From the NCBI GenBank assembly GCA_049446715.1, contig JBMTQX010000015.1:1-58164 (forward strand): a stretch of 58,164 bases of DNA. The letters are read 5' to 3'. A model generated the notes under the pieces. That model searched no databases and was not told the origin of the DNA. It saw only the letters and a list, made by a program, of their open reading frames with translations. The stretch is from Eutrophocola sp049446715 (lineage in GTDB: Bacteria; Pseudomonadota; Gammaproteobacteria; Pseudomonadales; Pseudohongiellaceae). Positions 1-8,508 of the stretch are shown in pieces. Each line of letters begins with the position of its first letter. Position 1 is the stretch's first letter. Position numbers and translations under genes: made by a program.

Positions 1-64
1 GTAGTTCATGAGTAATTTATAGGTTGTTGAAGGGCAGCTGAAGGACGTCAATGAAGGAAGCCAG

Positions 65-174
65 TAGCTTCAAGTATTAGCTTCAAGGTGGTGTCCTGGC
101 GGGTCGGCTTGTTTTTTGACGGCCTGGTCTTGTTTACGTTAACCGCCTGGAACCATGCCGGCAAACCATGCCGG
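65..174. repeat. Two short direct repeats upstream of ppiD
   Basis: The first 251 bases hold no gene I can support. They contain two direct repeats, TAGCTTCAAG at 65-74 and 78-87, and AACCATGCCGG at 151-161 and 164-174. Both pairs are offset by 13 bases. A run of six T lies at 112-117 and could end a transcript entering from the left, but I see no clear stem before it. In many gammaproteobacteria the gene before ppiD is hupB (HU); its end would lie outside this window. Confidence 0.5.
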
Positions 175-251
175 TGGATAATGACTAAAGAGATTGCATG
201 GCCCTTATTAGGCAGGCTGGTGCATCAGAAACAAACATCTGGAATACAGAA

Positions 252-2138
252 ATGCTGCAGAAAATTCGTGATAACAGTCAGGGCGTTGGCGCCAAGATAT
301 TCGTCTGGTTTGTCGTTGTGATTTTTGGTGCCTGGGGAGCCAGCACCATCGTATCCAGCGTCATCACAGCCACCCCGGTGGTTTCAGTCAATGGCGTGGA
401 TATCGATGAGTTTGCTGTCGAGCAAAATGCCCAGCGTCGTATTCAGGAAATGATTGAAAATCTCGGCCCGGATGCCGATCTGTCCAGTATCAACGAAGAA
501 GAAGTCAGACAGGCTGCCCTTGATGAACTGATCCAGCGCGAACTCATGATCCAGTACGCTGATAATGCCGGCATGGCTGTGTCTTCCCGGGTCATTGACC
601 GTGGCATCGCCCGGAATACAGATTTCCAGATCGACGGTGTTTTCAATGCCGAACGTGCCCAGCTGATCCTGCAGAGCATGGGTTTCACCCCGAACAGCTA
701 TCGTGCCGCGTTGGCCACAGAAGGCCTGATTAATCAGACCACATTTACCCTGGGGCTGTCCCAGTTCGTTTCCAGGCATGAAATCGAACAACTGGCCAGT
801 ATCATCAACGAGACCCGGGACATCCGCTACATTCTCGTCTCCCTGGATGACACGCTGAGCAGTATTGAGATCACTGATGAGGAAATCAAAACCTACTATG
901 ACAACAACGAAAAGCAGTTCATGGTGGAAGAACAGGTTTCGGTTCAGTACCTGGAGCTGGATAAGGACAAAATCTTTGACGAAGTGACGGTTACTGAGGA
1001 GCAGATTCGCCAGCGATATGAGGAAGAAATCGCAGAGTATCAGTCCCAGATTGAGCGTCGTGCTGCTCACATCCTCCTGGAAGCCTTTGATGACGATGAC
1101 TATTCCGAAGCCATGACACAGGCCCAGGCACTCAAGGATCGTATCGACAATGGCGAAAGTTTTGAAGACCTGGCCGCGGAATTTTCCGACGATCTGGGTT
1201 CTGCAGAAGATGGCGGTGATATTGGCTACACCTCTGGCGACAACTTTGTCGAACCGTTTGAACAGGCACTCCAGACATTGGCTATCGGAGAGGTTTCCGG
1301 TCCGGTTCGGACCGAATTTGGTGTGCATCTGATCAAGTTGACTGAACAGAGCGATACAGAAATAGAAGCCTTTGAGGACAGTCTCGAGCGTCTCGAACGC
1401 GACCTGAAAACCGCTGAGGTGGATGCCATTTTCCTGGAGCGCTCTGAGGAGCTCGGTAACCTGGCCTTTGAATCTTTTGATCTAGAGGATCCAGCCGAAA
1501 TCATGGGGCTGGATATCCAGACTACCGGTTTGTTTGGCCGCAGCGGCGGTGCCGGCATTGCGGCCAATGGTGATGTCATCAATGCCGCGTTCAACCCCGA
1601 TGTCCTGATTGACGGTCTGAACAGCAACCTGATTTCCATTACGCCTTCACGCAGTGTCGTCATTCGAGTGGTCGAGCATAAGCAGCCCCAGATTGAGCCC
1701 CTGGACAATGTTCGCGAGGAAATTCGCCTTGCCTTGCAGATCGATAAAGTGACTGCGCAGGAAGCCGAACTTGGCCAGACGATCCTGAATAATCTGCAAA
1801 GTGGCAGCAACATCGACACCTTGCTGGAGACCCAGGATCTGAGATGGAATCGTGTCGAAGACCTGGAGCGGAACAACCAGTTCCTGCCGCCGGAGCTGGT
1901 CAACAATGTGTTTTCCATGGCTGCCCCGGAAGATGGCGATGTGGCCTATGCAGGTTTCCAGCTGTCCAATGGTGTTTATGTCGTGGTTGAATTGCAGGAT
2001 GTAGAGGCAGGTTCCATGGAAGACTTTGAGGAGGCCCAGCTGGCGAACCTGAAATCCGTGCTGGCACAGCAGTATGCCAATGAGGACCTGCAGGCGCTGA
2101 TTACAGGGCTTCAGGACCGCGCCAACATTACCCGCTGA
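252..2138 (+). CDS. ppiD: Peptidyl-prolyl cis-trans isomerase D (periplasmic folding chaperone)
   Basis: PpiD is an inner-membrane-anchored chaperone whose periplasmic part helps proteins leaving the Sec translocon. The 628-residue product begins MLQKIRDNSQGVGAKIF, has a short cytoplasmic tail, one membrane segment at about residues 13-35, a SurA-N-like helical region, a parvulin (PPIC) domain at about 270-365 (RRAAHILLE through FGVHLIKL) and a C-terminal helical region. This layout and length fit the family. The frame is open from 198, but conservation of MLQKIRD supports the ATG at 252; the upstream purines (TGGAA) are only a weak ribosome site. No partner gene follows in the same operon: a hairpin and a new promoter separate it from oppA. 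Confidence 0.95.
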   Translation: MLQKIRDNSQGVGAKIFVWFVVVIFGAWGASTIVSSVITATPVVSVNGVDIDEFAVEQNAQRRIQEMIENLGPDADLSSINEEEVRQAALDELIQRELMIQYADNAGMAVSSRVIDRGIARNTDFQIDGVFNAERAQLILQSMGFTPNSYRAALATEGLINQTTFTLGLSQFVSRHEIEQLASIINETRDIRYILVSLDDTLSSIEITDEEIKTYYDNNEKQFMVEEQVSVQYLELDKDKIFDEVTVTEEQIRQRYEEEIAEYQSQIERRAAHILLEAFDDDDYSEAMTQAQALKDRIDNGESFEDLAAEFSDDLGSAEDGGDIGYTSGDNFVEPFEQALQTLAIGEVSGPVRTEFGVHLIKLTEQSDTEIEAFEDSLERLERDLKTAEVDAIFLERSEELGNLAFESFDLEDPAEIMGLDIQTTGLFGRSGGAGIAANGDVINAAFNPDVLIDGLNSNLISITPSRSVVIRVVEHKQPQIEPLDNVREEIRLALQIDKVTAQEAELGQTILNNLQSGSNIDTLLETQDLRWNRVEDLERNNQFLPPELVNNVFSMAAPEDGDVAYAGFQLSNGVYVVVELQDVEAGSMEDFEEAQLANLKSVLAQQYANEDLQALITGLQDRANITR

Positions 2139-2148
2139 TCCCTGCCCA

Positions 2149-2180
2149 TGGCGCCTGTTTCCGGATGGAAGGGGGCGCCA
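2149..2180 (+). terminator. Two-tier hairpin after ppiD
   Basis: TGGCGCC (2149-2155) pairs with GGCGCCA (2174-2180), and inside it TTCC pairs with GGAA around a GGAT loop. It starts 10 bases after the ppiD stop. No T-run follows, so it may protect the 3' end or work with Rho rather than act as a classical intrinsic terminator. Confidence 0.45.
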
Positions 2181-2240
2181 CGGGTGTCCCACTCTTTGCT
2201 GCTAAATTTGGCCTAGTAGCGTCAGTATCTGCCCCTGCGC

Positions 2241-2269
2241 TAGACAGTGTTGCCAAGGGCGTTTATTCT
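2241..2269 (+). promoter_or_regulatory. Candidate sigma70 promoter for the opp operon
   Basis: TAGACA (2241-2246), a 17-base spacer and TATTCT (2264-2269) lie about 120 bases upstream of oppA. This matches 5/6 and 4/6 of the -35 and -10 consensus. The implied 5' leader is about 110 bases. Confidence 0.45.
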
Positions 2270-2387
2270 TTAAGGCATTCATAGCCCCAAAGCAACGACA
2301 ATGGGATATCGAGCGGTTTCCCGAATCCATACAGCCGGGGTTCATCCGGTATACGCAATCCAGCGTAACTGGCCATAAGTTATCTCA

Positions 2388-4034
2388 GTGAGACTCTTCG
2401 ATATGCTATTCACCAGAGCCCGTTTATTCGCCTTATCCGTCACGCTGCTACTGGCCGCCTGTGGTGGTAGCAGTGACAGCGAAACCCGCGTGGAAGTCGG
2501 AAACCGTGAAGGGGTGTTTCATTTTGGCAATCACAGTGAGCCTCAGGGCCTTGATCCGCATATTGTGACGGGCGTGCCCGAGCATCATATTCTGGGCGCG
2601 TTGTTTGAGGGCCTGGTGACCAAAAACCCATACGATCTGAGTATCGAGCCTGGGGTTGCCGAAAGCTGGGAAATCAGTGATGACGGCAAGATGTATACCT
2701 TTCACCTGCGTGATAACGCCAAGTGGAGTAACGGCGACCCTGTAACAGCTGAAGATTTTCGCTGGTCATGGCAGCGGGGTATGTCACCCATCCTGGGGGG
2801 TGAATACAGCTACATGTATAACCCGATCGAGAATGCTGAGGCCTACAATTCCGGCCAGATGGCGGATTTCAGCCAGGTAGGGGTCAAGGTGCTGGATGAC
2901 TATACCCTGCAGGTAAAACTGGCAGCTCCGACACCGTATTTCCTGCAACTGCTTGATCACTACAGCATGTTTCCAGTGCATCGCGCCACCATTGAGAAAT
3001 TCGGCTCACCCGATGACCGTCTCACACAATGGGCTCAAGAGGGCAACATAGTCACCAATGGCGCTTTTGTTCTCACCGAATGGCAGATCAATTCCCACCT
3101 GCGGGTCGATAAGAGTCCGCTTTACTGGGATGCCGATGAGATCAAGCTTAACGCCATTGTCTTTTACCCGACCGAAAACCTGGTCACAGAAGAGCGCATG
3201 TTCCGCGATGGCCAGTTGCATCGCACAGAGGAAATCCCCCTGGACAAACTCATCGCTTACCAGACGGAACAACCTGAAATTACCCGTGTGGAGCCCTGGA
3301 TCGGTTCCTACTTTTACATGTTCAACACCACCCGCGAACCGTTGACTGATGTCCGTGTCCGCAAGGCGATTGCCATGGCGATTGATCGTGAATTAATAGC
3401 GGAAACCGTGACTCAGGGTCTGTATATCAAGTCTACGGCCCTGGTGCCGCCTGGCACCGTGGGATACAACCCGCCAAAAACTTTTGATTTCAACCCTGAA
3501 GAGGCCCGGCAATTGCTGGCCGAAGCCGGTTACCCGAACGGGGAAGGTTTTCCGCCGATGGATATTCTCTATAACACGCACGAAGACCATCGCAAGATTG
3601 CCGTGGCCATCCAGCAGATGCTGGCGCAGAACCTGAATATTCAGGTCAATCTGGTTAACCAGGAGTGGAAGGTCTACCTGGATTCCCACAACAACATGAA
3701 CTATGACATTGCCCGCCGCGGCTGGATCGGCGATTACGTGGATCCCTATACCTTCCTGAACATGTACATCACTGATGGCGGTAATAATAAAACCGGGTTT
3801 TCCAATGCCCGCTATGATGACATCATACTTAATCTCGCTCCGGCCGAGCTCGATCGTGACAAGCGTTACGCGCTGTATCACGAAGCTGAAACCATCCTGC
3901 TGGAAAACATGCCGATCCTGCCTATCTTCACCTACCAGTACAAACATCTGTTTGCGACCAGCGTGAAGGGGATGCCGGACAACATCATGGGCTACTACAA
4001 CTACAAGTACGTCTACCTGGAGCCGGAAGCCTGA
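2388..4034 (+). CDS. oppA: Oligopeptide ABC transporter substrate-binding lipoprotein (OppA-like)
   Basis: This is the periplasmic peptide-binding component of an Opp-type importer. The 548-residue product starts with a hydrophobic signal ending in the lipobox LLAAC (Cys25), which predicts a lipid-anchored protein rather than the soluble OppA of E. coli. The rest is a family-5 solute-binding protein: SEPQGLDPH, GVAESWEI, FHLRDNAKWSNGDPVTAEDF and, near the C-terminus, LVNQEWKVYLDS all follow E. coli OppA. GTG 2388 opens the frame; ATG 2403 is an equally good start and would place the lipobox cysteine at residue 20. Neither has a clear ribosome site. It is the first gene of oppA-B-C-DF on one strand. 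Confidence 0.92.
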   Translation: MRLFDMLFTRARLFALSVTLLLAACGGSSDSETRVEVGNREGVFHFGNHSEPQGLDPHIVTGVPEHHILGALFEGLVTKNPYDLSIEPGVAESWEISDDGKMYTFHLRDNAKWSNGDPVTAEDFRWSWQRGMSPILGGEYSYMYNPIENAEAYNSGQMADFSQVGVKVLDDYTLQVKLAAPTPYFLQLLDHYSMFPVHRATIEKFGSPDDRLTQWAQEGNIVTNGAFVLTEWQINSHLRVDKSPLYWDADEIKLNAIVFYPTENLVTEERMFRDGQLHRTEEIPLDKLIAYQTEQPEITRVEPWIGSYFYMFNTTREPLTDVRVRKAIAMAIDRELIAETVTQGLYIKSTALVPPGTVGYNPPKTFDFNPEEARQLLAEAGYPNGEGFPPMDILYNTHEDHRKIAVAIQQMLAQNLNIQVNLVNQEWKVYLDSHNNMNYDIARRGWIGDYVDPYTFLNMYITDGGNNKTGFSNARYDDIILNLAPAELDRDKRYALYHEAETILLENMPILPIFTYQYKHLFATSVKGMPDNIMGYYNYKYVYLEPEA

Positions 4035-4054
4035 TCAGATAGCGGTACCGACCC

Positions 4055-4984
4055 ATGTGGCGTTTTATCGGCTTTCGCATCTTGCAAGCGATCCCTGTCA
4101 TTCTGGCGGTGATCACTGTCACTTTTTTCCTTGTCCGCGCTGCCCCGGGTGGCCCCTTCGATTCTGAAAAAGCTGTCAGTGAACAGGTCAAGGCGGCACT
4201 GGAAGCCCGCTATCGACTCGACCAGCCCATGTATGAGCAGTACCTGTCCTACTTGGGAGACTTGTTGCAAGGGGACATGGGGCCATCCTTTTACTACCCG
4301 GGACGCAGCGTCAATGACCTGATTTTCCAGGGCTTGCCGATTACCGCTGAACTTGGTCTGTATGCCTTGCTGATTGCCCTGATCATCGGCTGTGCGGCGG
4401 GGGTCTTTGCTGCCCTCAAGCCGAACACGGTGCAGGATTATCTGCCCATGAGTGTCGCAATGATCGGCATCTGTATGCCGTCCTTTCTCTTGGGTCCCTT
4501 GCTGGTGCTGATTTTTGGCATCTGGCTCGACGTCATGCCAGTGTCAGGCTGGGGGCAGACCATGGGCGACAAGGTTCTGCCCAGCATCACCCTGGGCGCG
4601 ATGTATGCCGCCTATATTGCCCGCCTGAGTCGCTCCGGCATGCTCGAAGTCATGAACCAGGATTATCTGCGTACCGCGCGCGCCAAAGGACTGCCGGAAC
4701 GCACCGTGGTCCTGCGTCATGCACTGCGGGGCGGGCTGCTGCCCGTGATCAGCTTCCTAGGGCCGGCCTTCGCCGCCTTGCTCAGTGGCTCCTTTGTCGT
4801 TGAAACCGTTTTCCAGATTCCCGGGCTTGGCCGCTTCTATATACAGGCCGCGTTCAATCGTGACTACACCATGATCCTTGGTACCACAGTCTTCCTGTCG
4901 ACCCTGATTGTGATCTTCAATCTGCTCTCCGACATCGTGGCCGCCTGGCTTAATCCTCGGCTGCGCTACCAGTTCAGGCAATAG
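4055..4984 (+). CDS. oppB: Oligopeptide ABC transporter permease OppB
   Basis: Inner-membrane permease subunit of the peptide importer. The 309 residues contain about six membrane segments, the conserved periplasmic loop beginning APGGPFDSEK and the cytoplasmic EAA loop RTARAKGLPERTVVLRHA, which docks on the ATPase. Length and sequence are close to E. coli OppB (306 residues as I recall). It begins 20 bases after oppA and is separated from oppC by one base, so the two permeases are probably translated together. Confidence 0.95.
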   Translation: MWRFIGFRILQAIPVILAVITVTFFLVRAAPGGPFDSEKAVSEQVKAALEARYRLDQPMYEQYLSYLGDLLQGDMGPSFYYPGRSVNDLIFQGLPITAELGLYALLIALIIGCAAGVFAALKPNTVQDYLPMSVAMIGICMPSFLLGPLLVLIFGIWLDVMPVSGWGQTMGDKVLPSITLGAMYAAYIARLSRSGMLEVMNQDYLRTARAKGLPERTVVLRHALRGGLLPVISFLGPAFAALLSGSFVVETVFQIPGLGRFYIQAAFNRDYTMILGTTVFLSTLIVIFNLLSDIVAAWLNPRLRYQFRQ

Positions 4985-4985
4985 G

Positions 4986-5876
4986 ATGATGACAGAAACG
5001 ACAGACAATCTGGTTCAGGCTATGCCCAAGGGCACCTCGTTGTGGGAGGATGCCTTTCACCGCCTGCGCAAGAACCGCCTCGCCATGTTCGGTCTGTGCT
5101 ATTTGCTGTTTCTGATCGTGCTCTGCCTACTGACGCCGCTTATTGCTCCCTATGGCTACGAGGAGCAGAACCTGCGCCTGGGTGCGGTACCGCCAAACGC
5201 CGAACACTGGCTGGGCACCGATACCTTTGGTCGCGACATGTTCACTCGCATTCTTTACGGTGGCCGCATTTCGCTGCTGGTGGGGTTTATCGCCACGTTC
5301 GTGGCCCTGCTGATCGGGGTGACCTACGGCGCCATAGCCGGGTATGCCGGCGGCAAGGTCGATGCCATCATGATGCGCTTGGTCGACATCTTTTATGCCT
5401 TGCCTTACATGATCTTCATTATCCTGTTGATGGTGGTGTTTGGCAGGAACCTGCTTCTGCTTTTCCTGGCCATTGGTGCGGTAGAGTGGCTGGTGATGGC
5501 GCGTATTGTGCGTGGACAGGTGCAGAGCCTGCGCCAGCAGGAATATGTGGAAGCCGCCATGTCGCTGGGCCTGTCGCCCTTCGCCATCATCACCCGGCAC
5601 CTTATTCCCAATGCGCTAGGACCCGTCATTGTCTACACCACCCTGACCATTCCCAACGTCATGTTGCTGGAGGCTTTCCTGAGCTTCCTGGGGCTTGGCA
5701 TTCAGCCGCCACAGTCTTCCTGGGGGGTGTTGATTTCCTATGGTGTCGAGACCATGGAAGAGTATCCCTGGCTGCTGATTTTTCCGGGCCTGGCCCTGAC
5801 CATTACGCTGTTCGCCCTCAATTTCTTCGGCGATGGCCTGCGTGATGCTCTTGATCCTAAAGCATCAAAGGATTGA
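4986..5876 (+). CDS. oppC: Oligopeptide ABC transporter permease OppC
   Basis: Second permease subunit, 296 residues. It has the OppC-type N-terminal segment (LWEDAFHRLRKNRLA), the signature HWLGTDTFGRDMFTRI that follows the first membrane helix, and the EAA loop EAAMSLGLSPFAIITRHL. ATG 4986 is followed at once by ATG 4989; either could be used. It sits between oppB (1-base gap) and the fused ATPase gene (7-base gap). Confidence 0.95.
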   Translation: MMTETTDNLVQAMPKGTSLWEDAFHRLRKNRLAMFGLCYLLFLIVLCLLTPLIAPYGYEEQNLRLGAVPPNAEHWLGTDTFGRDMFTRILYGGRISLLVGFIATFVALLIGVTYGAIAGYAGGKVDAIMMRLVDIFYALPYMIFIILLMVVFGRNLLLLFLAIGAVEWLVMARIVRGQVQSLRQQEYVEAAMSLGLSPFAIITRHLIPNALGPVIVYTTLTIPNVMLLEAFLSFLGLGIQPPQSSWGVLISYGVETMEEYPWLLIFPGLALTITLFALNFFGDGLRDALDPKASKD

Positions 5877-5883
5877 CTAAGAG

Positions 5884-7512
5884 ATGTCGCTGCTGCAGGT
5901 AAAAGATCTCTCAATTCATTTCCACACCCGCAATGGTGTGGTGGAAGCGGTCAATGGCATCAGCTTCAACGTGGAAGCCGGCAAGACGTTTGCCATCATC
6001 GGTGAGTCCGGTTCCGGCAAGTCGGTAGCCTGTTACAGCATGCTGGGCCTGGTCCCCATGCCGCCAGGCAGGATCGAGTCCGGCCAGGTGCTGTTTGGCG
6101 ACCAGGATTTGCTGAAGCTTTCAGAGCGCGAACTGCGCAAGGTAAGAGGGAAGGGAATCTCCATTATCTTCCAGGATCCCATGACCACTCTTAACCCCTA
6201 TCTCAAGATTGGCGATCAGCTGATTGAACCGCTGCAGCTGCATTTTGGCATGAGCCGCAAAGATGCCTGGCAAAAGGGCATAGCCATTCTCGAGGAGGTC
6301 GGTATCAAGAATGCCGAGCAGCGCATGAATGCCTGGCCGTTCGAGTTTTCCGGCGGCATGCGCCAGCGTGTCGTGATCGCCATGGCGCTGGTGACAGAGC
6401 CAGGTATCATCATTGCCGATGAGCCGACCACGGCGCTGGACGTCACCGTTCAGGCCCAGATTCTGAAACTGTTGAAGGAGTTGCAGGAGCGCCGCAATAT
6501 CGGCGTGATTTTCATCAGTCACGACCTCAGTGTGGTATCCGATATCGCGGATGAAATTGCTGTTATGCAAAACGGTCGTTTCGTTGAACAGGGCAACCGT
6601 GAAGCGATCTTTCGTGATGCACAGCATCCCTATACCCGCAAGTTGCTGGCCGCGGTACCCAGTACACAGAAGGCAGAGGTGACCGTCAGCGAAGTACCAC
6701 TGGTCAAGGTCAGCAACGTCGTTGTTGAATTTGGCGGCGCAAAGAAAGGGCAGGTGGTCAAAGCGGTCAATGATGTCAGCCTCGATATCCGCCGCCATGA
6801 AATACTGGGCCTGGTCGGTGAATCCGGCTCCGGCAAGTCCACGTTAGGCCGCACCATCCTACGGCTGCTAGAACCCAGCGTTGGCAGCGTGATTTTCGAT
6901 GGTGAGGATATCAGTCACCATTCCCATTTACGCATGAAACCGCTCAGGCGCCAGATGCAGATGATCTTCCAGGATCCCTATGCCAGCCTGAATCCTCGCA
7001 TGACCGTGTATGACACCCTGGCGGAGCCGCTCCTGCTGCACAAGATCTGCACGCGCAAGACTCTGGATGCGGCGGTCTATGGCCTGATGGATTCTGTCGG
7101 ACTGGCCCGGGAGAGTATACTGCGTTATCCCCATGAGTTTTCCGGCGGTCAGCGCCAGCGCATTGCCATTGGCCGGGCCATTGCCACCAAACCGGCATTC
7201 ATTGTGGCGGACGAACCAGTATCCGCCCTGGATGTCACCATACAGGCGCAGATCCTGGATTTGCTGCTGGATCTGGTGGATCAGTTCAATCTCACCATGC
7301 TGTTCATCTCGCACGACCTGGGCGTGGTGCGTTACCTGTCTGACCGGATTGTGGTGTTGAAAGAAGGGCGCCTGGTGGAAAGCGGCCGTGTGCAGGAAGT
7401 CTTTGACACGCCCACCCAGGAATACACCCGTAAACTGCTCAATGCCGTGCCGGGCAAGCGCCTGTTCCTGTCCGATACGGCCGGACAGTCAGCCGCCAAT
7501 CCGGACCACTGA
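5884..7512 (+). CDS. Fused dual-domain ABC ATPase of the oligopeptide importer (OppD-OppF)
   Basis: The 542-residue protein carries two complete ATP-binding cassettes in one chain and so replaces separate OppD and OppF. The first has Walker A GESGSGKS near residue 40, signature SGGMRQR and Walker B IIADEPTTALD. The second has Walker A GESGSGKS near residue 312, signature SGGQRQR and Walker B IVADEPVSALD. Both carry the C-terminal oligopeptide-transporter segment (QHPYTRKLLAAVP and TQEYTRKLLNAVP). The two-in-one layout is that of YejF and related ATPases, while the permeases here are OppB/OppC-like. It is the last gene of the operon and converges on gloB. Confidence 0.95.
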   Translation: MSLLQVKDLSIHFHTRNGVVEAVNGISFNVEAGKTFAIIGESGSGKSVACYSMLGLVPMPPGRIESGQVLFGDQDLLKLSERELRKVRGKGISIIFQDPMTTLNPYLKIGDQLIEPLQLHFGMSRKDAWQKGIAILEEVGIKNAEQRMNAWPFEFSGGMRQRVVIAMALVTEPGIIIADEPTTALDVTVQAQILKLLKELQERRNIGVIFISHDLSVVSDIADEIAVMQNGRFVEQGNREAIFRDAQHPYTRKLLAAVPSTQKAEVTVSEVPLVKVSNVVVEFGGAKKGQVVKAVNDVSLDIRRHEILGLVGESGSGKSTLGRTILRLLEPSVGSVIFDGEDISHHSHLRMKPLRRQMQMIFQDPYASLNPRMTVYDTLAEPLLLHKICTRKTLDAAVYGLMDSVGLARESILRYPHEFSGGQRQRIAIGRAIATKPAFIVADEPVSALDVTIQAQILDLLLDLVDQFNLTMLFISHDLGVVRYLSDRIVVLKEGRLVESGRVQEVFDTPTQEYTRKLLNAVPGKRLFLSDTAGQSAANPDH

Positions 7513-7530
7513 AACCGCGGCTTGCTGCAT

Positions 7531-7547
7531 CAGGTGCCTGACACCTG
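7531..7547. terminator. Hairpin between convergent oppDF and gloB
   Basis: CAGGTG (7531-7536) and CACCTG (7542-7547) form a six-pair stem around CCTGA in the 55-base gap between two convergent genes. There is no T-run on either strand, so a terminator role rests mainly on position. Confidence 0.35.
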
Positions 7548-7567
7548 GTCGAGTGCGAGGGTTGATT

Positions 7568-8350
7568 TCAGAACCCATCTTTCCATTGCCGGATCACGGC
7601 AAACACCGCTTCAGGAGAGGCCAGGGATTGTCCGCTGTGGTTGGCCGCCGCAGCCGCTACGTCCTCTTCACTGCAGCGCAGGAAAGGATTGGTCTGCAGT
7701 TCAGCCGCAATCGTCGTGGGCACCGTCGGCATGTCCTGCTGCCGCAGTTTGTTGTCCCTGTCGATCCGTGCCGCCAGCGCTGTGCTTTCGGGTGTGACGG
7801 CATGGGCGAACTTCAGGTTGGCCAGCGTGTATTCATGGGCGCAGTAGACCCGGGTTTCGGGTGGCAGCACAGCAAGTTTCTGCAGGGACTGGTGCATCAT
7901 GCTGTAGGTGCCTTCAAAGACACGGCCGCAACCGCCCGCAAACAGCGTGTCGCCACAGAAGAGCAGTGGGGTGTCATCGTCAGAGGCTTCAGCATAGTAG
8001 GCAATGTGGTCGAGGGTATGGCCCGGAATGTCGAGAATATGAAACTGTTTGCCGAACACTTCTATGCTGTCACCCTGGCCCAGCTTATGAGTAACTGCCG
8101 GGATATTGGCTGAATCCGGGCCGTATACAGGCACATCGTACTCCTGCAGCAGGCGGCTGATGCCACCAGTATGATCCGCGTGATGGTGGGTGATGAAAAT
8201 CGCCGCAAGCGTGAGGTCATTGTCCTGCAGAGCTTTCAGCACCGGGGCGGCATCACCGGGGTCGACGATGCCGCATTCCCGGGTTCCGTGAGCACGTAAG
8301 AGCCAGAGATAGTTGTCGTTGAAGGCGGGAATCGGGGTGACGTCAAACAT
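7568..8350 (-). CDS. gloB: Hydroxyacylglutathione hydrolase (glyoxalase II)
   Basis: Glyoxalase II hydrolyses S-D-lactoylglutathione to D-lactate and glutathione, the second step of methylglyoxal detoxification in the cytoplasm. The 260-residue protein starts MFDVTPIPAFNDNYLWLL and has the binuclear metal motif THHHADHTGG at residues 54-63, later metal ligands in GHTLDH and FCGDTLF, and the C-terminal R-x-D-N-K-x-R-Q glutathione-binding region (RIDRDNKLRQQ) before NPFLRC. The start has an AGGAG site six bases upstream. It is divergent from the methyltransferase gene across a palindrome. Confidence 0.96.
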   Translation of the reverse strand: MFDVTPIPAFNDNYLWLLRAHGTRECGIVDPGDAAPVLKALQDNDLTLAAIFITHHHADHTGGISRLLQEYDVPVYGPDSANIPAVTHKLGQGDSIEVFGKQFHILDIPGHTLDHIAYYAEASDDDTPLLFCGDTLFAGGCGRVFEGTYSMMHQSLQKLAVLPPETRVYCAHEYTLANLKFAHAVTPESTALAARIDRDNKLRQQDMPTVPTTIAAELQTNPFLRCSEEDVAAAAANHSGQSLASPEAVFAVIRQWKDGF

Positions 8351-8424
8351 GGGAACTCCTGGACCTGCTGTCTGTTGTTTTGACTCGCGCCAGGGCAGTC
8401 CCTGTGTCGCAACTGCCCCGGTAG

Positions 8425-8441
8425 TCCGGTATCATACCGGA
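8425..8441. promoter_or_regulatory. 17-bp perfect palindrome between gloB and the methyltransferase gene
   Basis: TCCGGTAT and ATACCGGA flank a single central C, giving 8-base perfect arms, about 75 bases from gloB and 67 from the methyltransferase start. Read toward gloB it contains TATGAT, a 5/6 match to a -10 element. It looks like an operator for a dimeric regulator, though a small RNA hairpin is also possible. Confidence 0.45.
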
Positions 8442-8508
8442 AACCACTGCAGGATGCCGTGCACCTCTCCGAACAGGAATTCCACCCAGGATAATCAGCA
8501 GGCAGGCC

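Noticed and set aside
198..251. Upstream extension of ppiD to 198
   Set aside because: The extra 18 residues are not family-like and precede the conserved MLQKIRD start.
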